A DNA stretch of 59,398 nt from Candidatus Merdicola faecigallinarum (GCA_018714565.1 DVNH01000016.1:1-59398); one strand, 5' to 3'. Positions 35,275 to 44,990 are shown, counted from the stretch's first letter. The notes: generated by a model not told the origin, from the sequence alone. Numbers and translations are program-made.

Positions 35275-35511
35275 CTAAAATCGATCTTTCCCTACAACCA
35301 CAATCTCTCCAGTACGATAAAGATCTGTTATCTTTGTCCCAAGATTTTGTGCAATTACTAACATTTCTATAAATAATATTTTATCTACAGGTACTTCTCC
35401 ATTTTCTATTTTTGCTAAACGTCTTCTATCTATCCCCGTATCTTCTTCTAATTCTTTTAAACTTATCCCTTTATTTTCTCTAACTTCTTTTATAATAATC
35501 TCTACAGTCAT
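35275..35511 (-). CDS. XRE-family HTH regulator, 78 aa
   Basis: ATG at 35511 has GAGGTG 6 nt upstream. The HTH (GISLKELEEDTGIDRRRLAKIENG) is followed by a helical part. Probably a prophage regulator or orphan. The reading frame is open upstream to 35682, but that part looks unlike protein and lacks an RBS. The 347-bp stretch 35512-35858 otherwise holds only promoters, including one facing the toxin-antitoxin pair. Confidence 0.8.
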   Translation of the reverse strand: MTVEIIIKEVRENKGISLKELEEDTGIDRRRLAKIENGEVPVDKILFIEMLVIAQNLGTKITDLYRTGEIVVVGKDRF

Positions 35512-35727
35512 AAAAAACACCTCGAAAGTAGTTTTCCCTAAAAACGTTGATATATACGCAAAAAACCGACCCATGAGGATCGTTTTTAAGGCATTTTTAT
35601 TTTTGAGGCAACATGTTATATTGCTTGATTTTAGTACATTTTCGAGGATTTTTGATGTTTTTTTCTTTTTTCTATAAATCACTTGAATTTTTTGGATTTC
35701 CTTGATATACTTATGGTGTCAAAAGAA

Positions 35728-35756
35728 TTGATATTATGTAAATAATATGGTATAAT
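35728..35756 (+). promoter_or_regulatory. Promoter of toxin-antitoxin pair
   Basis: TTGATA, 17 nt, TATAAT, 55 nt before the upstream ATG at 35811 and 103 nt before the preferred start of the antitoxin-like ORF. Confidence 0.75.
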
Positions 35757-35858
35757 ATTAATTGAATCATATTTTTTTCTCTTGTTAATACTAATTAATA
35801 AGGTGATTATATGATTATAAAGAATTATAAAAAATTTAATGTAAGGAGGAAATATGTT

Positions 35859-36038
35859 ATGGCTAAATTAAATAAAAGTATATCTATTGAAAATATGTTA
35901 ATAGATGAAATTGAAAATTCTAGTACTAATGACTGGGATGAATTATGTGATACATGTTTTTCTCTTGTTAAAGAAGCAAATATGACTGATAAAGATATTG
36001 ACGAAATTGTAAAGAAAGTAAGAAATGGTACTAGATAA
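35859..36038 (+). CDS. Putative antitoxin, 59 aa
   Basis: ATG at 35859 with AAGGAGG 9 nt upstream; an in-frame ATG at 35811 also has a weaker SD (AAGGTG). Small acidic helical protein (NKSISIENMLIDEIENSS ... DIDEIVKKVRNGTR). It overlaps the PIN gene start by 14 nt, as in type II toxin-antitoxin pairs. No recognised DNA-binding motif. Oriented against the surrounding prophage genes. Confidence 0.65.
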   Translation: MAKLNKSISIENMLIDEIENSSTNDWDELCDTCFSLVKEANMTDKDIDEIVKKVRNGTR

Positions 36039-36501
36039 AATGAAAATTGTGGTTGATACTAATGTTTTTATAAATGGCTTATTCAAAAACAATGATTTTT
36101 GTAAAGCCATTTTTCGATTAAAAAGTTTGAATAAGATTACTTTTGTAATGAATCAAGACATGCAAAATGAATTATTAATTACTTTTGGAAATATTCTTAT
36201 ACAGGCCATTGAAAGGATTGACAAAAGTAAAAAATTCGATATTTTTCGTTTAATGGCGAATCTCTCTAAATGTTTATGGCAAGTTGAAGAAATAGATCAT
36301 GTCATTAATACTAATTACTGTGTAGAAGACAAAAGTGATAATAAATTTATAGATTGTTGTATTGACGGTAATGTAAAATATTTGATAACTCAAGATGAAC
36401 ATATTAATAGCGTGGCAGATATATTAGAGAAAGAACATAAGATCAAGGTATTAAGCCCTTTCCAGTTTTACACTAGATATACAACAAAACAGTTAGATTA
36501 A
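36025..36501 (+). CDS. PIN-domain protein, putative toxin ribonuclease
   Basis: 158 residues. PIN metal-site acids: Asp in VVDTNVFING near the start, Glu/Asp in the centre, and Asp in KFIDCCIDG and TQDEHI. PIN-family toxins cut RNA and are held by the upstream antitoxin. The start could instead be ATG at 36040, just after the antitoxin stop. Terminator at 36568. Possibly a prophage addiction or phage-defence moron at the attachment end. Confidence 0.8.
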   Translation: MVLDKMKIVVDTNVFINGLFKNNDFCKAIFRLKSLNKITFVMNQDMQNELLITFGNILIQAIERIDKSKKFDIFRLMANLSKCLWQVEEIDHVINTNYCVEDKSDNKFIDCCIDGNVKYLITQDEHINSVADILEKEHKIKVLSPFQFYTRYTTKQLD

Positions 36502-36567
36502 ATTTATCTACTTTAATAAATATTAATTTACAAATATGTTATAAGTTTTTACTTATAATAGTATTTA

Positions 36568-36601
36568 AAAGGAGACTTATTCTAGATAGTTCTCCTTTTC
36601 T
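36568..36601 (+). terminator. Terminator of toxin-antitoxin operon
   Basis: AAAGGAGA / TCTCCTTT stem followed by TCTCATTTTTT. Confidence 0.65.
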
Positions 36602-36609
36602 CATTTTTT

Positions 36610-36645
36610 AAGAGGTAGACAGAAAACAATTCCAATCTACCTCTT
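36610..36645. repeat. 10-bp inverted repeat at prophage left end
   Basis: AAGAGGTAGA / TCTACCTCTT with a 16-nt loop, between the convergent PIN gene and amidase. T-runs do not follow directly on either strand; it may still end the late transcript. Confidence 0.6.
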
Positions 36646-36703
36646 CGTTTATGATGTATAGCGTATAATTTATATTAACATATTAATTAATGTTTATCAA
36701 GAT

Positions 36704-37591
36704 TTATTTTACTAAGCATCCATTTTTTAATTTATTTAATAATTCTACATTTTGACTTGCTGTTCCTTTATAATTAGATATTCCATTTCTAATAGCAATA
36801 TTCTTTCTATTTGCATAAGAGCTATCTACTCCTATACTTCTTAAAGCATCTACGAGGCTTGTATAACCAGAACTACATTGCTTATAATAACTTGTACTAA
36901 CATTGGAATTACCTTTTAATATAGAAAGCATTTGTAAGTTTTGTTCTGCTGTTCCTTTATAATTAACAATCCCTAGTTTGGTTGCTAGATCTTTTCTACT
37001 AGCATATGAACTATTATAACCCACACTATTTAAAGCATCTACAATAGAATCTCCAGAATATCCACTTAAATTTGGTAAACCACTTTCCTGTGGTGGAGTT
37101 GTTACTGTTTCTCCCATATAGCATCTTACCATGTCTAAAAATCTATCCCATCCATAATCTAATGTTCTATGTGGGCAATACTTATTTGCAAAATCTTTAT
37201 GCTTCTTTACCTTATCTATTCCCCAACCTTTTTCTTTTAATTTAGATGCAATAAATTCTGCTGCATTTTTTTCCGCTTTATCAAATCTATCTCCTCCAGA
37301 TTTAGAATAACAGATTTCTATTGCTAAACCTTTTCTATTTCCTTCTCCATTTCCACCATCTCCAGCATGCCAAGCATTTCGATTTTCTGGAATACCTTGT
37401 ATTATTTCCACGTCATCTACTGCATAATGATAAGATACTTTATTATTGTTAGAAACCATATAAGCGATTTCATTGTTAGCACTTGCATCATTTGCTGTAT
37501 TATGTACTACTATAAATTCTGCATTCATTTCATGTGGACATTTAATATTATATTTGCTACTATTAACTAAATTTTGTCGTACATTTACCAT
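36704..37591 (-). CDS. Phage endolysin: N-acetylmuramoyl-L-alanine amidase
   Basis: 295 residues. Amidase_2 domain (about 1-155) with zinc ligands His in VVHNTAND, His in NAWHAG and His/Cys in KYCPHRT. Two tandem 45-residue repeats follow (SIVDALNSVGYNSSYA and SLVDALRSIGVDSSYA, each ending NYKGTA), probably wall-binding. Cuts peptidoglycan at lysis. The stop of the holin lies 4 nt upstream, forming the lysis cassette. Confidence 0.93.
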   Translation of the reverse strand: MVNVRQNLVNSSKYNIKCPHEMNAEFIVVHNTANDASANNEIAYMVSNNNKVSYHYAVDDVEIIQGIPENRNAWHAGDGGNGEGNRKGLAIEICYSKSGGDRFDKAEKNAAEFIASKLKEKGWGIDKVKKHKDFANKYCPHRTLDYGWDRFLDMVRCYMGETVTTPPQESGLPNLSGYSGDSIVDALNSVGYNSSYASRKDLATKLGIVNYKGTAEQNLQMLSILKGNSNVSTSYYKQCSSGYTSLVDALRSIGVDSSYANRKNIAIRNGISNYKGTASQNVELLNKLKNGCLVK

Positions 37592-37594
37592 CTA

Positions 37595-37942
37595 TTATTC
37601 CTCCTTCTTATCTTTTAAGATATTTCCTAACTTTCCTAGATCTAATCCCGCTTTCTTTAAATTTTCTAATATAGACATTACTTCCATTAGACATATATAG
37701 ACTGTTATAACTTGTGCAACGGCTTTTAATCCAAAAGCATATTCCACTACATATCCTATTACTATTGCTACAATTAATAAGCATTTATGTAATAATCCTT
37801 CTCGCATAACTTTGCTGTCTACGTTTTTGTTTATTACAGCTTGTATATATCCTGTTAAAATATCACATCCACTAAAGATCAATGGCGTTATGATTTGCCA
37901 AATAATATTACTAAAAGCTAAATTCTTTATTATTTCTTCCAT
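37595..37942 (-). CDS. Phage holin
   Basis: 115 residues with three hydrophobic helices (LIFSGCDILTGYIQAVI, CLLIVAIVIGYVVEYAFGL, VITVYICLMEVMSIL) and a charged C-terminus: the toxin-secretion/phage-lysis holin family. Makes membrane holes that release the amidase. SD GGAGGGGAAA upstream. Confidence 0.92.
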   Translation of the reverse strand: MEEIIKNLAFSNIIWQIITPLIFSGCDILTGYIQAVINKNVDSKVMREGLLHKCLLIVAIVIGYVVEYAFGLKAVAQVITVYICLMEVMSILENLKKAGLDLGKLGNILKDKKEE

Positions 37943-37971
37943 TTTCCCCTCCGTTTTTATATAAATAAATT

Positions 37972-38010
37972 AAAGAACATTAACAAGATTAAACTTATTA
38001 ATGTTCTTTT
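37972..38010 (-). terminator. Hairpin before lysis cassette
   Basis: AAAGAACATTAA / TTAATGTTCTTT with a 14-nt loop. The T-tract on the minus strand is interrupted (AATTTATTT), so termination is probably partial. Confidence 0.55.
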
Positions 38011-38055
38011 TATAATTCTTAGTATTTTCATTTTCTATTCCTTATATTTTTATTG

Positions 38056-38121
38056 TTACTTTTGCATTGTTCCTGTGTTTTTTCTATGGACTCTTATCAT
38101 CCCATTTGTAACTTCGAACAT
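38056..38121 (-). CDS. Tiny phage ORF, 21 aa
   Basis: MFEVTNGMIRVHRKNTGTMQK with a perfect AAGGAGG 5 nt before the ATG. The position between tail-fibre gene and holin is where XkdX-like mini-proteins occur, but it is shorter. Unknown function. Confidence 0.4.
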   Translation of the reverse strand: MFEVTNGMIRVHRKNTGTMQK

Positions 38122-38131
38122 AATGTCCTCC

Positions 38132-38725
38132 TTAATCTATCGCTTTTACCGATAAAAATGTATTCATTTTTCCTCCTCTAGTTGTAGGCTGTTTGTTATT
38201 AACATCTCCAAAATTCAATGTTATTTTGTCTCCCTCTTGAACATCTACAATTGGGAAATTAACAGTAACGCAACTATAAGGTTTTCCTTCATATGCATTT
38301 AGCTTTTCAGCTACAACATCATTGTTTCTCATTATTCGTGGTGAAAAATATACTTGTGCTGAATCTATGTATTCAAAGTATATTTGTGCTTCTACAGAAA
38401 TTTTTGTTATACCTTCCCCAATAATAACAGCATTATTATCTAAACTTAATTTATCTCCAATACCTATACTAGCTTGTAAACTACATGTTGCATTTTGGCT
38501 TGCTATTTGTGCGCCAGTTTGATAAGCTACAATTTCATTTCTTTCTACTGCTTTATTTAGATCAGAAGTTATTTTATTTAAATTTTTAGAATTAATAACA
38601 GTTCCCTTCTGAATTATCTCTTCTTCAGGAATATCTTGTATTTCATATCTTACAATTTCTCCTGTTTCCTTATTTTTCAAAATTATATCTTTTGGATTTT
38701 GTAAAATTTGATCTTCAAATATCAT
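38132..38725 (-). CDS. Putative tail fibre / baseplate protein
   Basis: 197 residues. The N-terminal 60 residues look like a tail-attachment segment (DQILQNPKDIILKN). The C-terminal 120 form beta-rich sequence resembling a jelly-roll receptor-binding head (ISVEAQIYFEYIDSAQVYFSPRI). Placed directly after the tail-tip protein, it may contact the host surface. Assignment rests on position. Confidence 0.6.
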   Translation of the reverse strand: MIFEDQILQNPKDIILKNKETGEIVRYEIQDIPEEEIIQKGTVINSKNLNKITSDLNKAVERNEIVAYQTGAQIASQNATCSLQASIGIGDKLSLDNNAVIIGEGITKISVEAQIYFEYIDSAQVYFSPRIMRNNDVVAEKLNAYEGKPYSCVTVNFPIVDVQEGDKITLNFGDVNNKQPTTRGGKMNTFLSVKAID

Positions 38726-38726
38726 A

Positions 38727-41162
38727 TTACTTTCTCTCCTTCATTTGTTTTGTTTCATTTTGTAATTCTTCTATTTGTTTTTGTTGCTCTTGCACTGCTT
38801 TCCATAAAATAGATGTCATAGTATAAGCATCTATTGCTTGATTATTAGTTGACATTACCTCTTTTGGTGTTTTGTAATTTTCTCCAATAATAAAGCCAAT
38901 ATGTTTTTTAGTTTCTTCTTTTTCTCCTTTATAATTAAAACTATATAGTTCACCATTTTTAACTATATCTAAAGCTTTATCTGTAAATTGTGTTATGTCC
39001 CTTTTCTTTTCTTCCAAACTATCATATAAGTACGAATAAGCATGTATATCAGCCAAAACATATAAATCGTTATCTGTAATAGTACGTTGACTATCTCTGT
39101 TGAAATTCCAATTTAAACCATCTAAATTAATTAATATGTTGTACGGATTAAATTCAAAATAATTTGTTGAACCACCCACTCCAAATCCAGAAGGAGTAAA
39201 ATAAGCCCTATTTCCTGAATCGTCTTCAATCCAAAAAGTTGGATTTTCTTTTGTTCCTCCACTTAAGTTTATTTTTCCACCCTTAAATGTACCATTATTA
39301 CAAGTCATATTACCATTTTTGTCTATTTTAAAGTTATCATTAGCAGAAACAACTCCGTTGATATTTATTTTCTCCGCTTCAATAGAAATTTTCTCAGCGC
39401 TTTGATTAATTTTTGAAATAATTTCATTTTCATCAACCTTTTTTCTAACTTCTAAATTTATTTCTTCTGCAGTTTGTTCAATAGAACTATGCATTTCTAC
39501 CTTAGTAGCATACAAATCATTTGCATCATTTTGTACAAGGTATTTACAATCTATTTCCCAATATGGATATTCTTTTATATATACATAATTTTTACCTTCT
39601 AACAATTCAATCTCAAAAGATCCAACTGTTTCTTCAATTGGATCTTTTAAAACTGTAATTATTTTTCCTTCCCTTTGAATATATCTTAAGACTTTTACTT
39701 CGCATAAATTAGTATCTACATTCCTTTCAATTACTAATTGATCGTGTATTTCGTTATAATCATTAAGTTGTTCTTCTATTTTAAAGACATATTCCCTTAC
39801 ATTTTCTGAAGGGTCTATTCTCGACTGAGAATCTATTACTAATGTAATCTTATTGTATTCTCCTTGTGTTGTTAAAAGAGAACTTGGAAACAATTTAGAA
39901 TTTGGATATAGATATAATGGATCTCTACTTTTTCCATACATAATTAGTTTTAAAACTGGAAATGCTTCTGCATTACTCAAAATCAGTTGATAATTTCCAC
40001 TCACTGTATTAGTAAAATCTTGTACATTATCGACCTTTTGACTTATTTCGTCTAATGTTTGTGTTACTTCAGATATTTTCTCACTATTCTCATCTGTTTC
40101 CTGTACTAATTGTGTTATTTTTCCTTCCGCTTCATCTATTCGACTTTGTACTCTTCTATTAATAAGTTTTTGACTCGTTTCTTTTACTGTGGTTTCTTGT
40201 TTTTCTTTTATTGCTATCTTGCTACTTATTTCTGCTATAAATCTTCCTTGGAAATCCGCTTCCCCCTGATAAAGTACAGACTTTCCATCTATAATTAGCT
40301 TATCTCCTTCGTCTAATGCAGGATCTATTATTGTTTTTCCTTCAAAACTATAAGCTTCAAATTCTTTCATCTGATTATAGATTTTTTCTACTTCATCTTC
40401 TTCAATAATGTACATATTCTCTTGATTAATCCATAAGTTATTCCCTGTATCGTCTCCAAATTTAAAACTTTCTACGCCATTCTCGTAGCTTACTTTTGAA
40501 ATATTATATTTTTCTCCCCATTTATATTCTCCAAATAATTCCAAAGGAATTTCCTGCGAATCTTGATAAAATTGTCTTATATATAATTTTCCATCTCTTC
40601 CTATACAAGCAAAACCTCCAGCACATTCTGATATGTAACTTAAATATTCTCTTGCTGTAATTGTATTATCATAAACAGAAACTTTAGTATCTGAGTTAAG
40701 AAAAGAAGTAGAACCTATTTCTACTCCTGCTTTCTCACATATATCTTCTAAAACTCGCATTAATGTAGTTGGATATGTTAATTTACTTCCATCATAATTA
40801 AATTCAAATTTAGACATATTATCTATACATTTCACTGTCAAAGTATTGTCATCATTATCTGTATAATCATCTACATTAAAAATTCCAATCGGAATCATCT
40901 CATATTCATTATTTATTAAAATTCCATAATCTACTTTAACTTGACTAATATTCTCCGTAACTTGGTTTTTATATATTTGTAGTTCTATATATCTACTACT
41001 TGTACTACCAAGTTTTAATTCTTCATCATCAAATAATGTTTTTCCTACTTTGAAATCAAGTATATAATTTGGATCTATAAGTACATCATCTATATAAATG
41101 TTAAAAACACTCTGTACATTTTCATATATTCTTTCTTTCCATTTTTGACTTGTACTATACAT
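38727..41162 (-). CDS. Tail tip / minor structural protein with S74 chaperone domain
   Basis: 811 residues. The N-terminal ~300 look like a siphophage tail-tip baseplate hub (WKERIYENVQSVFNIYIDD). A coiled-coil stalk (about 340-385) and beta-rich parts follow. The C-terminal domain is a Peptidase_S74 intramolecular chaperone (LEEKKRDITQFTDKALDIV, HIGFIIGENYKTPKE) that normally cuts itself off after trimerisation. Host-binding device of the tail. Confidence 0.85.
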   Translation of the reverse strand: MYSTSQKWKERIYENVQSVFNIYIDDVLIDPNYILDFKVGKTLFDDEELKLGSTSSRYIELQIYKNQVTENISQVKVDYGILINNEYEMIPIGIFNVDDYTDNDDNTLTVKCIDNMSKFEFNYDGSKLTYPTTLMRVLEDICEKAGVEIGSTSFLNSDTKVSVYDNTITAREYLSYISECAGGFACIGRDGKLYIRQFYQDSQEIPLELFGEYKWGEKYNISKVSYENGVESFKFGDDTGNNLWINQENMYIIEEDEVEKIYNQMKEFEAYSFEGKTIIDPALDEGDKLIIDGKSVLYQGEADFQGRFIAEISSKIAIKEKQETTVKETSQKLINRRVQSRIDEAEGKITQLVQETDENSEKISEVTQTLDEISQKVDNVQDFTNTVSGNYQLILSNAEAFPVLKLIMYGKSRDPLYLYPNSKLFPSSLLTTQGEYNKITLVIDSQSRIDPSENVREYVFKIEEQLNDYNEIHDQLVIERNVDTNLCEVKVLRYIQREGKIITVLKDPIEETVGSFEIELLEGKNYVYIKEYPYWEIDCKYLVQNDANDLYATKVEMHSSIEQTAEEINLEVRKKVDENEIISKINQSAEKISIEAEKININGVVSANDNFKIDKNGNMTCNNGTFKGGKINLSGGTKENPTFWIEDDSGNRAYFTPSGFGVGGSTNYFEFNPYNILINLDGLNWNFNRDSQRTITDNDLYVLADIHAYSYLYDSLEEKKRDITQFTDKALDIVKNGELYSFNYKGEKEETKKHIGFIIGENYKTPKEVMSTNNQAIDAYTMTSILWKAVQEQQKQIEELQNETKQMKERK

Positions 41163-41164
41163 TT

Positions 41165-41581
41165 TTAGCCTCCTGCATTAATTACAGTTTGTTTTTGAGC
41201 TTCTGTTAATTCTTTTTGCATCAAATTAAAAGATACTTTCCATAAACTTTTGGAAGTATCTTCATCCTTCCCAGTTAAGTGCATTTCACTTGTTCTCTGG
41301 CTCACTCTAAATTTTGCATTTTCTAATAACCCTCCTTGAACACTAGGACATTTTACAGTTACTATAAGAGGATTCCTATATGTTAATTGTAATAAATGTT
41401 CTGCTTCTTCTTCAGTTAATAGATTCCATGTCATTTCTAATTTTAACATTCCTACAGCAATTGGGTTGTCTATCAATGATCCTGTTACTTTACTTGTATA
41501 ACTGTCATTGTCTGTGTCTTCTATATTATCTTTATATGTACTTGGAGTTTTTTGTACTACTCCATCTACTTTCCATAACAT
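41165..41581 (-). CDS. Phage tail protein (DUF6711-like)
   Basis: 138 residues, starting MLWKVDGVVQKTPSTY, with beta-rich structure and a conserved core (LTYRNPLIVTVKCPS). The size and position between tape measure and tail tip match a small distal-tail component of this phage group. SD AGGAGG. Confidence 0.7.
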   Translation of the reverse strand: MLWKVDGVVQKTPSTYKDNIEDTDNDSYTSKVTGSLIDNPIAVGMLKLEMTWNLLTEEEAEHLLQLTYRNPLIVTVKCPSVQGGLLENAKFRVSQRTSEMHLTGKDEDTSKSLWKVSFNLMQKELTEAQKQTVINAGG

Positions 41582-41592
41582 AATCTCTCCTC

Positions 41593-44442
41593 CTATATTG
41601 TAATACTTGCTGTTCCATTTCTTCTATGTGCCTGTCTAATCAAATTTTCCATTTCAACTGCTACTTTATGGCTTCCAAATTGAATAACTAATTGCTTTAT
41701 TCCTTCATTCCTACTTGAGTTATTATCTTGATATCTTGACATTACTCTATCAAATGTTTCTTCCATAATATTTTGTGGTGTTACAATTTCTGGATTTGTA
41801 CTTGCTCCTGGATATTCTGCCATTTCTGCTATTGTTGGTACTCTTAATACTGCTCCTTTTGCTAGTCTTGGTAATGATATTGTACTTAATTGCAAACTTA
41901 TTGGATCTAACCCTATTAATGATCCTACTGCATTAGCAACATCACTAATTCCTCCTAGTACCCAATTGATTCCTTTTATTACTCCATTAACAAATCCTTC
42001 TATACCACCTAATATTGCATTTATAACGGATTTAATTGCTCCCCAAATACCATTCCAAACATTTACTACTGTATTTTTTATACCATTCCAGATATTATTC
42101 CATACTGTGCTTATAGCATTTAATACAGTTGTTATAATTCCTTTTACAGTTTCTATCACTGTTGAAATAGTTCCTGAAATTGCATTCCAAACTGTAGAAA
42201 CAACGCTTTTTATAGCATTCCAAATTCCACTAAAGAAATCACAAATACCTTGCCAAGCTTTTTCCCAATCGCCAGAGAAAACTCCAGCAATAAATTCTAT
42301 TATTCCTTTTAGAGCCTGAATTACTCCTCCCAATATATTCATTATCGAACCTATAACACTGCTAATCGTATTCCATAAACTTTCAAAAATAGGTTGTAGT
42401 ACTGGCAACACATTTATTACAAACCAATCAATTAATGGTTTTAATATATCATTCCATAATGTTTGTAGCAATGATATTATATTATCTATTAATGGTTTTA
42501 AATGTTCGTTGTATAAGTTTATAAATGCATTTTTTATACTTTCTATTGCACCATTCACAACATTTCTTACAGTTTCAAAATTTTGATATAAATAAACTAA
42601 TGCAGCTATTAATCCAGTTATAGCTAATATAATTAATGTTATTGGAGACGTTAACGCTGAAAATATAACAATTAGCCCATTCAATATTGCTTGTGCTGCA
42701 TTCCATAATCCAATTGCTGCTACTACAATTGCTATCGCTGCTCCAACAGCTTCTAATACTGTCACTGCCGTTTCATTTTTAGCTATTGATTGTAATGCAT
42801 TCCCTATTGTTGTTAATAATTCTCCTATTGAAGACATTACAATTTCTAATATTACGCCTGACATCTCAGAAAAACCTGATATTACTGGTTCTAAAAATTG
42901 TACAATTCCACTTATCGCTGTCAATACCCCATTTAAAAAATCTTGAAAACCTGTACTAGATACTAAATTTAAAATAGCCTGAGTAATGTCGTTTATCATA
43001 TTAGCAATACTTTGTATTATTTCTGTTCCATTATTATCATTTTTCCAAGCATTTGTCCAAGCTTGGCCTATTGCTCCTATTGAATTTAAAATATTAGCCA
43101 ATATTGAATATATTGTTCCATTAGTAATAATATCCTCAATACTTTCCCACATAACACTTACACTAGCCAGTATTCCATTTATTGCATTCTTTGCTGCTTC
43201 TACCACTATACTTCCATATTTGTTCCAACTGTCTACGATAGGCTTAAAGAAATCATATAATTTTTGACCTAATGCACTCATTTGACTGTCAGCTTGTGAT
43301 AAATCAAAACTTGGCGCCACACTTCCTCCGCTACTACTTCCATTTTCTGGATTAGTTACTTGAATGTTGTTTATTTCATCATGTACTCCTGCTAATTGTT
43401 TTGTCTCTTCTGCTACTTTCTTTGCACTACTTTCCATCCTTTTATATGATTTTGCGCTAGCTTTTGCAAATATATTTATCCCTGTTAAAGCATAAACCAC
43501 GCTTTGTATAACCTTCAATAATTGATAAACTAAATTTGTGATAGTCTGAATTACTGGTGCTAATGCATTACCTAGTGCATACTTCATATATTCGATATTT
43601 GCTCTTAATTGTTGTGCACCTGCGTTTTGACTCGTAAGCCACGCATTTGCTATTCCACTTATAGCTCCATAAATACTTTCTAAAGAAATAAGTGCTGCTG
43701 CATATTTCAAGACGTGTCCAATCCCTTGTTTCATTCCTTTTCCCATTTGAGTTATCTTTGCACTTATCTTACTTGTTATTTTAGGTAATTGATTAAATGT
43801 TCCTTTTATTTTTGATGTAACATTTACTAAAGAACTAAAAGTATTTTTTACTTTTTCTACTGCCCTGCTCCATACACTTTGTTTTGTATATATTTGTTGT
43901 ATTTGTTCTGCTATTTGACCATATTCTTGTTTAGTGGTATTTAACTTACTATTTAAAGTTTGTATTTGTTGCTCTAGTTTTGTTGCTTCTTTAGATAAGC
44001 CTTGATATTCTTTATTATCTCCTAAAGCATTATTTACAGTTGGCTCTATTGCTTTGTTCCCTAATTCTACTCCTTCTGGAGTGTATTGTTTCCAAGTATT
44101 AGCTTGTATATTATCCATTTCTACATATACTTGCCTTAGTTTTTGTTTTGCTTCTTCAAGTTGTCCTTGATATTTTTCTACACTTGCTCCTGCTTTATCA
44201 AATTGACTTTGTAATTGCTTATCCACGCTAGTGTTTTTTACTTCGCTTATTTTTTGTTTTACTTGTTGTACACCCTGTTGAACTTTAGTAAGCATTCCTT
44301 TTGTTTCTATGTTGCTCAAATTGCTTTCTACTTGTTTTATCGTCTTTTTTAATTGTGGAACTATCTTCTTAAATTCTATTAATGCTTGTTCAACACTAGC
44401 CTGTACAACTATGTCTAATTCTTCTACCGTTATCTTAATCAC
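41593..44442 (-). CDS. Tail tape measure protein
   Basis: 949 residues; sets tail length and passes into the host membrane. The N-terminal 210 form coiled coil. Hydrophobic helices lie around 240-275 and 560-620 (AAIAIVVAAIGLWNAAQAIL, LIILAITGLIAALVYLY). A Trp-rich repeat zone follows (VWNAISGTISTVIE-type repeats, about 720-840). Position between chaperones and tail tip agrees. Confidence 0.92.
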   Translation of the reverse strand: MIKITVEELDIVVQASVEQALIEFKKIVPQLKKTIKQVESNLSNIETKGMLTKVQQGVQQVKQKISEVKNTSVDKQLQSQFDKAGASVEKYQGQLEEAKQKLRQVYVEMDNIQANTWKQYTPEGVELGNKAIEPTVNNALGDNKEYQGLSKEATKLEQQIQTLNSKLNTTKQEYGQIAEQIQQIYTKQSVWSRAVEKVKNTFSSLVNVTSKIKGTFNQLPKITSKISAKITQMGKGMKQGIGHVLKYAAALISLESIYGAISGIANAWLTSQNAGAQQLRANIEYMKYALGNALAPVIQTITNLVYQLLKVIQSVVYALTGINIFAKASAKSYKRMESSAKKVAEETKQLAGVHDEINNIQVTNPENGSSSGGSVAPSFDLSQADSQMSALGQKLYDFFKPIVDSWNKYGSIVVEAAKNAINGILASVSVMWESIEDIITNGTIYSILANILNSIGAIGQAWTNAWKNDNNGTEIIQSIANMINDITQAILNLVSSTGFQDFLNGVLTAISGIVQFLEPVISGFSEMSGVILEIVMSSIGELLTTIGNALQSIAKNETAVTVLEAVGAAIAIVVAAIGLWNAAQAILNGLIVIFSALTSPITLIILAITGLIAALVYLYQNFETVRNVVNGAIESIKNAFINLYNEHLKPLIDNIISLLQTLWNDILKPLIDWFVINVLPVLQPIFESLWNTISSVIGSIMNILGGVIQALKGIIEFIAGVFSGDWEKAWQGICDFFSGIWNAIKSVVSTVWNAISGTISTVIETVKGIITTVLNAISTVWNNIWNGIKNTVVNVWNGIWGAIKSVINAILGGIEGFVNGVIKGINWVLGGISDVANAVGSLIGLDPISLQLSTISLPRLAKGAVLRVPTIAEMAEYPGASTNPEIVTPQNIMEETFDRVMSRYQDNNSSRNEGIKQLVIQFGSHKVAVEMENLIRQAHRRNGTASITI

Positions 44443-44457
44443 CTCTTTTCAAGCATA

Positions 44458-44486
44458 GTAAAAAACACCTACATTTCTGTAAGTGT
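44458..44486 (-). terminator. Attenuator hairpin before tape measure
   Basis: Minus strand ACACTTACA-GAAA-TGTAGGTGT then TTTTTT, between the 161-aa gene and the tape measure. It would reduce read-through within the late operon. Confidence 0.65.
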
Positions 44487-44504
44487 CTAAAATATTTTTA
44501 TGAA

Positions 44505-44990
44505 TTATTTTAATAATTCTTTTTTCTTTTTTTCAAATTCTTCTTGAGTTATTATTCCTTCATCTAAAAGTTTTTTAAATTTCATTATTTCATCTGCATT
44601 TGAAATATTTGTTTGAATAATATTTGTTTTATATTCTTCTATTTTTTTTAAAATAAAATTATAAATTTCTTCTGACTTTTTAGGAATCTCTTTATTAAAG
44701 GCTCTTAATATTAAAGTATTAGGGTCTTTTGCTGCTTCTAAAGTAGTATTTCCTAAAAAACCAATATTTTGCTTTGTTTCTATCGTTCCTGATGTTAAAA
44801 ATTTTATATATCCATTTGCCCAAATACTAGGTTTTTTATATTCAATGCTTGTTAAATCTTTGTAAAAGAAAGTTCTATCTCCTTTTAATCCTTGTGAAAC
44901 AAAACCTAATGCTGTGTTTCTTGATATTACGATCCTATCATTATAAACTAATAACATTCCATTTGTGCACTTTAATTGAAATATTTCCAC
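44505..44990 (-). CDS. PH-like/SHOCT domain protein in tail operon
   Basis: 161 residues. The N-terminal 110 resemble a bacterial PH-like fold (LLVYNDRIVISRNTALG, FFYKDLTSIEYKKPSI). The C-terminal 30 are a SHOCT helix motif (KFKKLLDEGIITQEEFEKKKKELL). Such proteins are usually host genes of unclear role. Its place between tail chaperones and tape measure, with a hairpin after it, suggests a moron gene. Confidence 0.75.
   Translation of the reverse strand: MEIFQLKCTNGMLLVYNDRIVISRNTALGFVSQGLKGDRTFFYKDLTSIEYKKPSIWANGYIKFLTSGTIETKQNIGFLGNTTLEAAKDPNTLILRAFNKEIPKKSEEIYNFILKKIEEYKTNIIQTNISNADEIMKFKKLLDEGIITQEEFEKKKKELLK

Noticed and set aside
35512..35682. N-terminal extension of the 78-aa HTH regulator
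   Set aside because: No RBS at the far start, sequence unlike protein, and a good SD sits before ATG at 35511.
41966..42319. Ile/Pro-rich frame opposite the tape measure gene
   Set aside because: Shadow of the Trp/Ile/Asn repeats of the tape measure; no SD.
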